DNA of 14,307 nt from Chloroflexota bacterium (GTDB lineage Bacteria; Chloroflexota; UBA6077; CF-72). Of this stretch, positions 7,077-13,223 are shown in pieces. Each line of letters opens with the position of its first letter. Position 1 is the stretch's first letter. The notes beneath the pieces are model-generated. The model made no database searches, was not told the origin of the DNA, and saw only the letters and a list, made by a program, of their open reading frames with translations. Position numbers and translations under genes: made by a program. The DNA lies in the NCBI GenBank assembly GCA_019247135.1, contig JAFAPL010000572.1, positions 1-14,307 on the forward strand. The letters are read 5' to 3'.

Positions 7077-7933
7077 CCGTCGCGCTGCAAGGGGTCCTCG
7101 ATCTTGCCGGGCAGTTTGAACGTGCCCTCGATCATGCGGACGCGGTACGGGTTTTCTCCGCGGACCTGCAGACCGAAGCCCGCGTTGCTCATGTTCCCGC
7201 CGAGCGCGACGTTGTCGGCGGCCCGGTACTGAATGACCATCGCGCTGCGCGGCTTCGTACCGCGGTTGGCGGTAGAGCTGTGGAGCATATTGCAGTGGTG
7301 CAGCTCCATGCCGCCGGCGGGTACCGGGACTTTGAGCCAGCGGGACGGGTCGTTGAGGACGGCCTTGTCTTCCAGTTGCGAGGAGAAGGCGCCGTCGCGG
7401 GCGAACAGGTGATTGCGCGGGCCGAATTTATGGCTGCCGGGGATGATTGTGAGGCAGCCATTTTCCTCGGTCGAATCGTCGAGGTAGATCATGACCGCCA
7501 GCAGATCGAAGTTGGTGTGCGGGAAAAACGGATAGTCCTGGTGCCACTCGAACCGCGCTTCGCGGCTGCTCGGCGGCTTCAGATTGAGCTTGGTGTGGTG
7601 GAGCTGGATGTTGGGTCCTATGAGGGCTTCCACGACGTCGAGGATCTTCGGATTGTGCACCAGCGCTCGGAAGGCTTCGTGTCGCACGATCGGCTCGTAG
7701 ATCCGCCGGACCGAATAGCCGCCGTCGTCCGTCTTGGTGATAGAGAACTTGTCGTTGTTCTCGGTGAGCCCTTCGGCCTCGCGCAAGACCTCCGCGAGTG
7801 CATTGCGCAGCGTCGCGAGTTCGGCGGGATCGAGCAGCTGTGGGAAAACGAGGTAGCCCTGCTCTTCGTAGAAAGCGCGTTGCTCGGCTGGGCTCAGCTC
7901 GCTGGCGGGTCGACTCGAGACGTGCAGCACCAT
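7073..7933 (-). CDS. Phytanoyl-CoA dioxygenase (PhyH) family Fe(II)/2-oxoglutarate oxygenase
   Basis: A 286-residue non-heme iron oxygenase of the PhyH family. The iron-binding facial triad is visible as H131 and D133 (WHQD) plus H218 (MLHSS). R229, eleven residues later (PRSAM), is the expected 2-oxoglutarate carboxylate anchor, with the same spacing as human phytanoyl-CoA hydroxylase. Bacterial members hydroxylate diverse small molecules, including ectoine, phosphonates and N-alkyl compounds, so the name does not imply lipid metabolism. It is the last gene of the leftward operon that begins at 11000. Its first 40 bases overlap the 3' end of the TIM-barrel gene in another frame. The region after the hydrophilic start, LSPAEQRAFYEEQGYLV (13-29), matches the usual family beginning, so ATG at 7933 is reasonable. 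It probably oxidises the pathway substrate or an intermediate. Confidence 0.9.
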   Translation of the reverse strand: MVLHVSSRPASELSPAEQRAFYEEQGYLVFPQLLDPAELATLRNALAEVLREAEGLTENNDKFSITKTDDGGYSVRRIYEPIVRHEAFRALVHNPKILDVVEALIGPNIQLHHTKLNLKPPSSREARFEWHQDYPFFPHTNFDLLAVMIYLDDSTEENGCLTIIPGSHKFGPRNHLFARDGAFSSQLEDKAVLNDPSRWLKVPVPAGGMELHHCNMLHSSTANRGTKPRSAMVIQYRAADNVALGGNMSNAGFGLQVRGENPYRVRMIEGTFKLPGKIEDPLQRDG

Positions 7934-8853
7934 GAGTCCAGCCTACACCTGCCGCGGCTGCCGTTTCTAGCCTGGCTCGAGACGAGCCGCGTCGCAAAAG
8001 CGAGCACCGCCCGACTGATCGCGGCGCTCTCGGCGGCAGGCCGCCAGGTGGTGTCTTGCTCACACATGAGCCAACCCGAGTAGTCCTGACGGGAGAGCTC
8101 TCGGAGCACGCCGATGAGGTCGAGAACCCCATTCCCCAGTTCGGTGAACACTCGCGCTCGGAGCGCCTCGTGAAAATCGGGAATGGCTCCAGCGCGGAGC
8201 TGTGCCAGCACGCGTCCATCGACGTCCTTCATGTGGACGTGGCGCACGCGCTGACGGTAGCGTTGGATCGCCTGGACCGGATCGCCGCCCCCGACGATGT
8301 AGTGTCCAACGTCGAGGCACAGTCCGACGAGGTCCGCATCGGTCGAGCTCATGAGCCACTCGACTTCCTCGGGCGTCTCTACGAAGGTGCCGGTGTGTGG
8401 GTGATACACCAACGGTCTGTCCGAGGCGCGCGCGATTTCGGTAAGTAGATCGAGCGCACGTGTCTGGCCCTGTTCGGTGAGCTTCGGCGCCGCGGGGTCA
8501 TTCGCGCGACCAGACCAGCCGACGCGCTCTGGAGACAGGTGATACGAGAAGACCAGGACGCTCGCGTGGCTGCGCTGGGCCGCAAGGAGCCGTTCGAACG
8601 CTAGCTCGCGCGCTTGTGGAGTCGGACCGTCGGACGTACATGGAAGCGCGGCGTAGACTTCGGCGATCCGCAAAGCATGCTTGTCCAGACAGTCCAGTGG
8701 TGGTAATGCGCGCGAAAGCTGCGATCCGCGGAAGCCAAGGCGTGCGAGCTGCATGGCGAGCGCCTCCGGCTCGATCGGCGGCGTGAGCTCGGGAAGATCA
8801 TCGTTCGCGAAGATGATAGGCACGATGCCGACGGATGCGTTCGTAAGCGTCAA
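7894..8853 (-). CDS. Sugar phosphate isomerase/epimerase, IolE-like TIM barrel
   Basis: A 319-residue cytosolic TIM-barrel protein of the xylose-isomerase-like superfamily, close to inosose dehydratase and hydroxypyruvate isomerase-type enzymes. It starts with GIVPIIFANDDLPEL (9-23), then HPHTGTFVE (151-159), CLDVGH (179-184), HVHMKD (205-210) and CEQD (264-267). E159, D181, H207 and E265 are likely metal ligands. It is a diverged paralogue of the gene at 1-791. The start is TTG at 8853, overlapping the stop of the flavin oxidoreductase (TTGA). The last 25 or so residues are unlike the family, rich in Arg, Ser and Cys, and run 40 bases into the oxygenase gene. A TAG in a neighbouring frame at 7967-7969 would give a normal end if one base were misplaced. 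A GTG at codon 11 is a possible later start. Confidence 0.87.
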   Translation of the reverse strand: MTLTNASVGIVPIIFANDDLPELTPPIEPEALAMQLARLGFRGSQLSRALPPLDCLDKHALRIAEVYAALPCTSDGPTPQARELAFERLLAAQRSHASVLVFSYHLSPERVGWSGRANDPAAPKLTEQGQTRALDLLTEIARASDRPLVYHPHTGTFVETPEEVEWLMSSTDADLVGLCLDVGHYIVGGGDPVQAIQRYRQRVRHVHMKDVDGRVLAQLRAGAIPDFHEALRARVFTELGNGVLDLIGVLRELSRQDYSGWLMCEQDTTWRPAAESAAISRAVLAFATRLVSSQARNGSRGRCRLDSWCCTSRVDPPAS

Positions 8854-9932
8854 ACGGCTGCGAGCTCGCGAATGCGGGGCAGAACTTCGCGGCCGAAGAG
8901 CTCGACGGTCCGGCGGACGGCCGCGGGCGGGATCTGGCCTGAGCCGACGATCAGGTCGAGCACCCCAACTCCGGTGAGCTCGTGGAACGTCCGGATGCGG
9001 TCCGTTACCGTGTCGGGCGTGCCATAGAAGAGCATCTGACCGCGTGGAAAGCTTCTCAACGCGCGTTCCGAGACTTCGGCATCCGAGATGGCGGATTCGG
9101 TGGACAGTCCAGGACCCTCGAGCAGATACCGGCTCGGCGGCGGAACGAATCTATTTGCGAGCTCGCGTGCTTCGTCATCCGTATCGGCGACGACGCAGTA
9201 ATTGCGGTAGACAATTTGATCCGCCGATGGCCGCCAGCCCGCGCTGGCGGCCTGTTTGCAGTACTCCTTCACGTTGTGCGCCACGACCTCCGGCCGATGG
9301 AAGGAGATGCACAGGCCGAGCTTTTCCTCGGCGGCGAAGGCGGCGGAGTTGAGGCTGTTGCCCGAGAAATACATCGGCGGAAACGGTTGCTGGAGTACAC
9401 GCGGCCATACGGCGACTCTTTCGAATTGAAAATGCTCGCCGTGCCAGGCGAATGGCTCCGGATGGCCGAGCGCTTTCTGGAGGAGGCGGGTGGCTTCTTG
9501 TGTGATGGGCTGCGTGAGCGCCAGGTCGCGAGGTCCGTACGCACTGAGCTCGCTGGGTGAGCCGCGCAAGGGAAGGATGATCACTCGGCCGTGGCTGAGC
9601 TGGTCGAGCATAGCGATTTCCTCGGCAACGCGGATCGGATTATTGAGCGGAAGGAGTGGACCGAGAAGCGCGAGCTTCGAATGCCGGAGGATCTGTGTGA
9701 GGGCGCCCGCGATTGGCGCGATGCTCGGAGCGACGATCAGGGGTGAGGAGTGGTGCTCCGAAACACTGACCCAGTCGAATCCGAGCTCGTCGGCGAGCGC
9801 GGCGTTGCTCAGGGCATGCTCGTACGTCTGGTGTACGACCGAGGGGTCGCACATCGAGGGCGGGACGGGTGGCCGGAGGAAGTGCGGTTCCCGCCCTTCA
9901 TAGTGTGCGCCGCACAGCACGGAAGCCTTCAT
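8850..9932 (-). CDS. LLM-class flavin-dependent oxidoreductase (luciferase-like monooxygenase)
   Basis: A 360-residue member of the bacterial luciferase-like family, FMN or F420-dependent TIM barrels that usually work with a separate reductase. Recognisable parts are the N-terminal strand MKASVLCGAHYEG, ALADELGFDWVSVSEHH (45-61) with the SEHH motif, LPLNNPIRVAEEIAMLDQLS (95-114) followed by HGRV, and GTPDTVTDRI near residue 310. Family members oxidise alkyl, sulfonate, nitrilotriacetate or ring substrates; which applies here is not visible. It lies between the dehydrogenase (39-base gap) and the TIM-barrel gene (4-base overlap) in the leftward operon. I see no strong Shine-Dalgarno before ATG 9932, but the N-terminus matches the family. 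No dedicated flavin reductase gene is in the window, so reduced flavin must come from elsewhere, or the cofactor may be F420. Confidence 0.9.
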   Translation of the reverse strand: MKASVLCGAHYEGREPHFLRPPVPPSMCDPSVVHQTYEHALSNAALADELGFDWVSVSEHHSSPLIVAPSIAPIAGALTQILRHSKLALLGPLLPLNNPIRVAEEIAMLDQLSHGRVIILPLRGSPSELSAYGPRDLALTQPITQEATRLLQKALGHPEPFAWHGEHFQFERVAVWPRVLQQPFPPMYFSGNSLNSAAFAAEEKLGLCISFHRPEVVAHNVKEYCKQAASAGWRPSADQIVYRNYCVVADTDDEARELANRFVPPPSRYLLEGPGLSTESAISDAEVSERALRSFPRGQMLFYGTPDTVTDRIRTFHELTGVGVLDLIVGSGQIPPAAVRRTVELFGREVLPRIRELAAV

Positions 9933-9971
9933 GGCGGCATGGAGCCCGGCTGCGCAGTTGTCTCCACTACG

Positions 9972-11000
9972 TCACGCGGGGGCTAACTGGACTTTGTTCA
10001 ATACCTCTTTGTTGACCACAGCACGTGGAAGATGGCCTTGTAAGACGGCGGCGATGTTTTCGCCCACGCGCCGACGCGCAGCTGCGTGGCCCCAGTCTGA
10101 AAAGGACGCGGTGTGCGGCGTCAGGACCACGTTGTCCATGCGAAGCAGCGGGTTATCAGTTGGCGTCGGCTCCTGTTCGAGCACATCCAGACCCGCGCCG
10201 GCCAGCTTCTTTTCCTGCAGCGCACGGATCAGGTCGGCTTCGTTGTGCGTTGGTCCACGACCAGTGTTGATGAAGTAGCCGGTCGGCTTCATCGCTGAGA
10301 AGCACTGATAATTCACCAGCCCACGTGTTGCGTCGTTGAGCGGCAGGTGCGCCGAGACGTAATCGCTCCGACGGAACAGGTCCACGAGATCCGTGACCCG
10401 CTCAACGCCAGCCTCGGCGAACGCGGTGTCCGGCACATATGGATCCCACGCGATGACGCGCATGTCGAAGCCCTTGGCTTTCCTGGCGACCAGGCGCGGG
10501 ATGTTGCCAAACGCGACCAGGCCCAGCGTGTCGCCGATCACGCGCGGCATCGGCTGCATGATCTTGCGCGAGTCACCCCAGCGACCCTCGCGTACCGCGC
10601 GATCGAGCTGGACGGTTTTCTTCGCACAGCACAGCAGCAGCATCATCGCATGCACGGCGACTTCCTCCAGGAAGACGTCGGGCACGTTCGCCACGATGAT
10701 GCCTTTCTCGGTGGCCGCGTCGACGTCGATGCGATCGAAGCCGACACCGCCGCTCGTGATCAGTCGAGTCTTGTCCAGGCGACTGATGATCGATGCGGTC
10801 AAGCGCATGCCGCCGCTCATGATCGCGTCGGCATCACGAGCCTGTTCGACGTACGCATCCTCCGAGTCCGGAAAGATCGACTGGATGGTGACGCCGAGTG
10901 GAGTCAGCGCTTCTTGTTCGTAGTGGAAATCAACGTTCGTATTACGCCATGGATTTGCGACGACTTTGAACGCCAAGAAACCTACCCTTTCCGCGCGCAT
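9972..11000 (-). CDS. D-2-hydroxyacid dehydrogenase, C-terminal-binding-protein-like
   Basis: A 342-residue NAD(P)-dependent dehydrogenase from ATG 11000 and first gene of the leftward operon. The catalytic residues R248 (NTGRG), E277 (EQEP) and H296 (TPHTAS) are present. The Rossmann glycine loop is unusual: where GxGxxG is expected it reads A163-F-G165-N-I-P168, so only the central glycine is kept. The frame remains open to 11258, but that part lies antisense to the propeller gene. The start is uncertain. TTG at 10976 (reading LAFKVVANPWRN) follows GGAAAGGGTAGG closely and would begin at the first conserved strand, giving 334 residues; ATG 11000 has only a weak GGAC. It is a distant paralogue of the dehydrogenase at 794-1753. 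A possible role is reduction of glyoxylate or oxidation of a sugar acid. Confidence 0.87.
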   Translation of the reverse strand: MRAERVGFLAFKVVANPWRNTNVDFHYEQEALTPLGVTIQSIFPDSEDAYVEQARDADAIMSGGMRLTASIISRLDKTRLITSGGVGFDRIDVDAATEKGIIVANVPDVFLEEVAVHAMMLLLCCAKKTVQLDRAVREGRWGDSRKIMQPMPRVIGDTLGLVAFGNIPRLVARKAKGFDMRVIAWDPYVPDTAFAEAGVERVTDLVDLFRRSDYVSAHLPLNDATRGLVNYQCFSAMKPTGYFINTGRGPTHNEADLIRALQEKKLAGAGLDVLEQEPTPTDNPLLRMDNVVLTPHTASFSDWGHAAARRRVGENIAAVLQGHLPRAVVNKEVLNKVQLAPA

Positions 11001-11003
11001 CGT
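10998..11003 (-). promoter_or_regulatory. Possible -10 box for the leftward catabolic operon
   Basis: TACGAT on the minus strand, with TCGACA (11023-11028) 19 bases upstream as a weak -35. Transcription would start near 10991, which is inside the gene if ATG 11000 is used but gives a short leader with a Shine-Dalgarno for the TTG at 10976. It therefore favours the shorter dehydrogenase. Confidence 0.35.
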
Positions 11004-11079
11004 ACGTCCGTGTCGCGCGGCATGTCGAGCGCGCGGGCCGTTTGGTGCTGCACCTGAGCCGTGGAGGGCTGTGGCCGTG

Positions 11080-11085
11080 TAGCCT
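11080..11085 (+). promoter_or_regulatory. Possible -10 box giving a leaderless transcript of the NHL gene
   Basis: TAGCCT ends six bases before ATG 11092, the distance expected when transcription starts at the A of the start codon. There is no well-placed Shine-Dalgarno, and no convincing -35 was found. Confidence 0.35.
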
Positions 11086-11091
11086 CGGGGT

Positions 11092-12111
11092 ATGACCACA
11101 ACGGGTTCGCGCACGGGCACGACGGTGCAGGCGCCAGGCGGGCGGGTACTCAGCGAAGTGCTGGACTGGGCCAAGCTGCCCGAAGGTTGGACCTTCTGCG
11201 ACGTGCCAGGCGTCGCGATCGGACCCGACGATCGCGTGTATTTGATGACGCGCGGCAACTGCCCACGTAGTCCAGATCATCCGGTGATCGTGCTGGAGTC
11301 GGACGGAACATTTGTGCGTGCCTTCGGGGACAATGAGTTCCAGTTTTCTCACGCCATCGCTGTTGGCGTCGATGGCCTGCTCTACTGTGTGGACGTCGGT
11401 GGTCACCGCGTGCACGTGTACACCACGGAGGGGGTGCTTGTACGCACGATCGCGGGTCCTGTTTCGCCATCCGATACCGGCTATACCACAGACTTCAGAA
11501 CAATCGTGCGTGGCGCTGGTCCATTCAATCAGCCGACGAAGATGGTGACTGCCGCGACCGGAGACCTGTTCGCGTCCGACGGATATGGCAACGCGCGAGT
11601 GCACCACTTCGATCCAGTCGGGCAGCTGCGTACATCATGGGGCGAGCCGGGGACGGAGCCAGGCCACTTCAACATCCCGCATTCGGTGCTCGTGCTGCCA
11701 GACGAACGTGTGTTGGTGTGCGATCGGGAGAACAACCGCATCCAGGTCTTCTCGCTGGAAGGGCGCTTCATGGAGGAATGGACAGACCTGGCGCGGCCTG
11801 ACGACGTGTGCGCCGATCTGGACGGCAACCTGTACGTCGCGGAACTCGGGGAGCGCGCGGCCCTGTTTCCATTCATGCCGCGGCCGTATGGGCACGACCG
11901 CGTCGCGCGCGTCAGCATTCTGGACTCGTCCGGACGTGTGCAGATGCGGTGGGGCGAGGACTCTTCAGGTGTTCAGTTCGTCGCGCCGCACGGGATCGCC
12001 GTGGACCGCCACGGGAACGTCTATGTGGCCGAAGTGAGGCAGGCAGGTGGGGCCGACCCGGCCGGCTGGCGCAGCGCCATCCGCAAGTTCAGCCCTGTCA
12101 GGCCGGGTTGA
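11092..12111 (+). CDS. NHL-repeat six-bladed beta-propeller, peptidyl-alpha-hydroxyglycine amidating lyase-like
   Basis: A 339-residue soluble propeller with repeated NHL motifs: GVAIGPDDRVYLMTRG (40-55), HAIAVGVDGLLYCVDVGGHR (87-106), KMVTAATGDLFASDGYGNAR (150-169), HSVLVLPDERVLVCDRENNR (197-216) and HGIAVDRHGNVYVAE (300-314). Three histidines at equivalent blade positions, H87 (FSHAI), H197 (IPHSV) and H300 (APHGI), resemble the zinc triad of peptidyl-alpha-hydroxyglycine lyase, which splits an N-C bond to release an amide and glyoxylate. No signal peptide or membrane span is seen, so it is probably cytosolic. It is transcribed divergently from the leftward catabolic operon, and its 3' end overlaps the L,D-transpeptidase gene by 14 bases tail to tail. 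The fold is firm. The lyase function is an inference; a lactonase or a non-enzymatic propeller remains possible. Confidence 0.85.
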   Translation: MTTTGSRTGTTVQAPGGRVLSEVLDWAKLPEGWTFCDVPGVAIGPDDRVYLMTRGNCPRSPDHPVIVLESDGTFVRAFGDNEFQFSHAIAVGVDGLLYCVDVGGHRVHVYTTEGVLVRTIAGPVSPSDTGYTTDFRTIVRGAGPFNQPTKMVTAATGDLFASDGYGNARVHHFDPVGQLRTSWGEPGTEPGHFNIPHSVLVLPDERVLVCDRENNRIQVFSLEGRFMEEWTDLARPDDVCADLDGNLYVAELGERAALFPFMPRPYGHDRVARVSILDSSGRVQMRWGEDSSGVQFVAPHGIAVDRHGNVYVAEVRQAGGADPAGWRSAIRKFSPVRPG

Positions 12112-13123
12112 CGATGACGGGCGTGCCGATGCTCGCCCAATCCCACAGCCACTTGCTATCGGCGTAACTCAGGCCGAGGCAGCCGTGCGAGCCGATGCCA
12201 CCGAAGTTCGAGCTCCAGTAATTGTCGTGCAGGCTCGCTCCGTCCGGCGTGAAGTACTGCGTATACAGCACATTCTTCACGAGATACCCGTACGGACTGT
12301 TGTGCGGGATGCCGAGCGTCATCGAGTCCATCGTCTCATTCGGCACGCGGCGCAAGATGCTGAACGTGCCCGTCGGCGTTGGAAACACGGCAATCCCGCG
12401 CAATGCGAGCATGGTCCGCACTGGCGTCTGGCCTTCGTACGCCACGACCTTCGTCACGGGTACCAGCCTGGCGTGCAGCCAGCGGCCGTCGAAAGAGTCC
12501 GACTGGCTCGGCAGGAACACCCCATCGGGTGGTACGTAGTACGAATCAGCCGTTTGATACCACAGGCTGCCATCGTCACCCGGCACGGTCCCGACGATGT
12601 CCTCCAGGGAACTGGCTTGCAGTGGTTGGAAAACAGCGTCGGGATCGCGCGTTGGATACGTCGTCAGGTTCGTGTCCTGAGTGATCACGATACGGTCGGT
12701 GAACTGGTCCGCCAGCTCCGGCCCCGGCTTGGTGACGTACGGCGACGGCGGGTTGCCTGGCGCGAGCAGATTGCTCGATACGTACGCCGTGCCCTGGGTA
12801 TGTGGGTTGAACACATAGGTCCAATCGCCTTGCCGGTCCAGGACCTGTAGAGGCGTGCCCACGCGGGCGAAGCCGAAGCGGTTATCCGCGATGTTTGGCT
12901 GTGCCCGTAGAGAAGCTTCGCCGGTGGTGACGGCCCAGACGGGTAAGAACGGGATCGACGCCGCGCCTGTCGCGTCGTCGTCGGTTGTTCCCGATGGCAT
13001 CGTGAGCGACGCTTGCTGAGCCGAAGCGATCGACGGGAAGGCGGCCAGACTGAGCAGCGACGCCATGCTCCAGCGCAGCATGGTTCGGCGGGACGGACGC
13101 CCTCGCGCAGCCATGTTCCGCAT
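12098..13123 (-). CDS. Exported L,D-transpeptidase (YkuD) with SH3-like domain
   Basis: A 341-residue cell-wall enzyme that would form or exchange 3-3 peptidoglycan crosslinks outside the membrane. The N-terminus has a Tat-like SRRTMLRW (11-18), a hydrophobic stretch and an ASA-QQ cleavage site near residues 33-37. An SH3-like region (about 61-120) includes SLRAQP and WTYV. The catalytic YkuD domain occupies the C-terminal part, with TPTGTF (249-254), H299 (LHDNYW) and the active-site S312-H313-G314-C315. It ends VIVNPA, a typical family ending. ATG at 13123 is one option; GTG 13132 and ATG 13114 are close alternatives, and the frame stays open to 13354. A TAAAGT seven bases before 13123 suggests a leaderless message. 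It is probably housekeeping and unrelated to the neighbouring catabolic genes. Confidence 0.9.
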   Translation of the reverse strand: MRNMAARGRPSRRTMLRWSMASLLSLAAFPSIASAQQASLTMPSGTTDDDATGAASIPFLPVWAVTTGEASLRAQPNIADNRFGFARVGTPLQVLDRQGDWTYVFNPHTQGTAYVSSNLLAPGNPPSPYVTKPGPELADQFTDRIVITQDTNLTTYPTRDPDAVFQPLQASSLEDIVGTVPGDDGSLWYQTADSYYVPPDGVFLPSQSDSFDGRWLHARLVPVTKVVAYEGQTPVRTMLALRGIAVFPTPTGTFSILRRVPNETMDSMTLGIPHNSPYGYLVKNVLYTQYFTPDGASLHDNYWSSNFGGIGSHGCLGLSYADSKWLWDWASIGTPVIVNPA

Positions 13124-13130
13124 GTTCGTC

Positions 13131-13136
13131 ACTTTA
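13131..13136 (-). promoter_or_regulatory. Possible -10 box of the L,D-transpeptidase gene
   Basis: TAAAGT on the minus strand ends seven bases before ATG 13123. No Shine-Dalgarno precedes that ATG, consistent with a leaderless transcript. No -35 match was recognised at 16-18 bases. Confidence 0.35.
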
Positions 13137-13209
13137 GCAAGGAGGGTGCCAGATGGCGCCGAATAGGCACCGCGCAGCCGGCGCGGCACGCCTCGCTCAG
13201 AGCACGGGT

Positions 13210-13215
13210 TACGAT
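13210..13215 (+). promoter_or_regulatory. Possible -10 box of the aminotransferase gene
   Basis: TACGAT ends eight bases before ATG 13224 with no Shine-Dalgarno between them, again a leaderless-like arrangement. The 100-base divergent region (13124-13223) holds this and the opposing -10 candidate and nothing else recognisable. Confidence 0.35.
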
Positions 13216-13223
13216 AACGGCTC

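Noticed and set aside
7974..7988. Hairpin GGCTCG-AGA-CGAGCC as a terminator
   Set aside because: The stem is only 6 bp, there is no T-run on either side, and it lies within the TIM-barrel coding region.
6764..8083. Plus-strand open frame of 439 codons across the end of the second permease and the oxygenase gene
   Set aside because: It spans two real genes in other frames and has no recognisable family features.
11001..11258. N-terminal extension of the right dehydrogenase frame
   Set aside because: It is antisense to the start of the NHL gene and has no conserved residues.
12093..12115. Possible shared terminator between the NHL and L,D-transpeptidase genes
   Set aside because: Only short imperfect dyads are present, with no stable stem and no T-tract.
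12047..12850. Plus-strand open frame of 267 codons antisense to the L,D-transpeptidase
   Set aside because: The opposite strand encodes an intact signal peptide and YkuD active site; this frame shows no motif.
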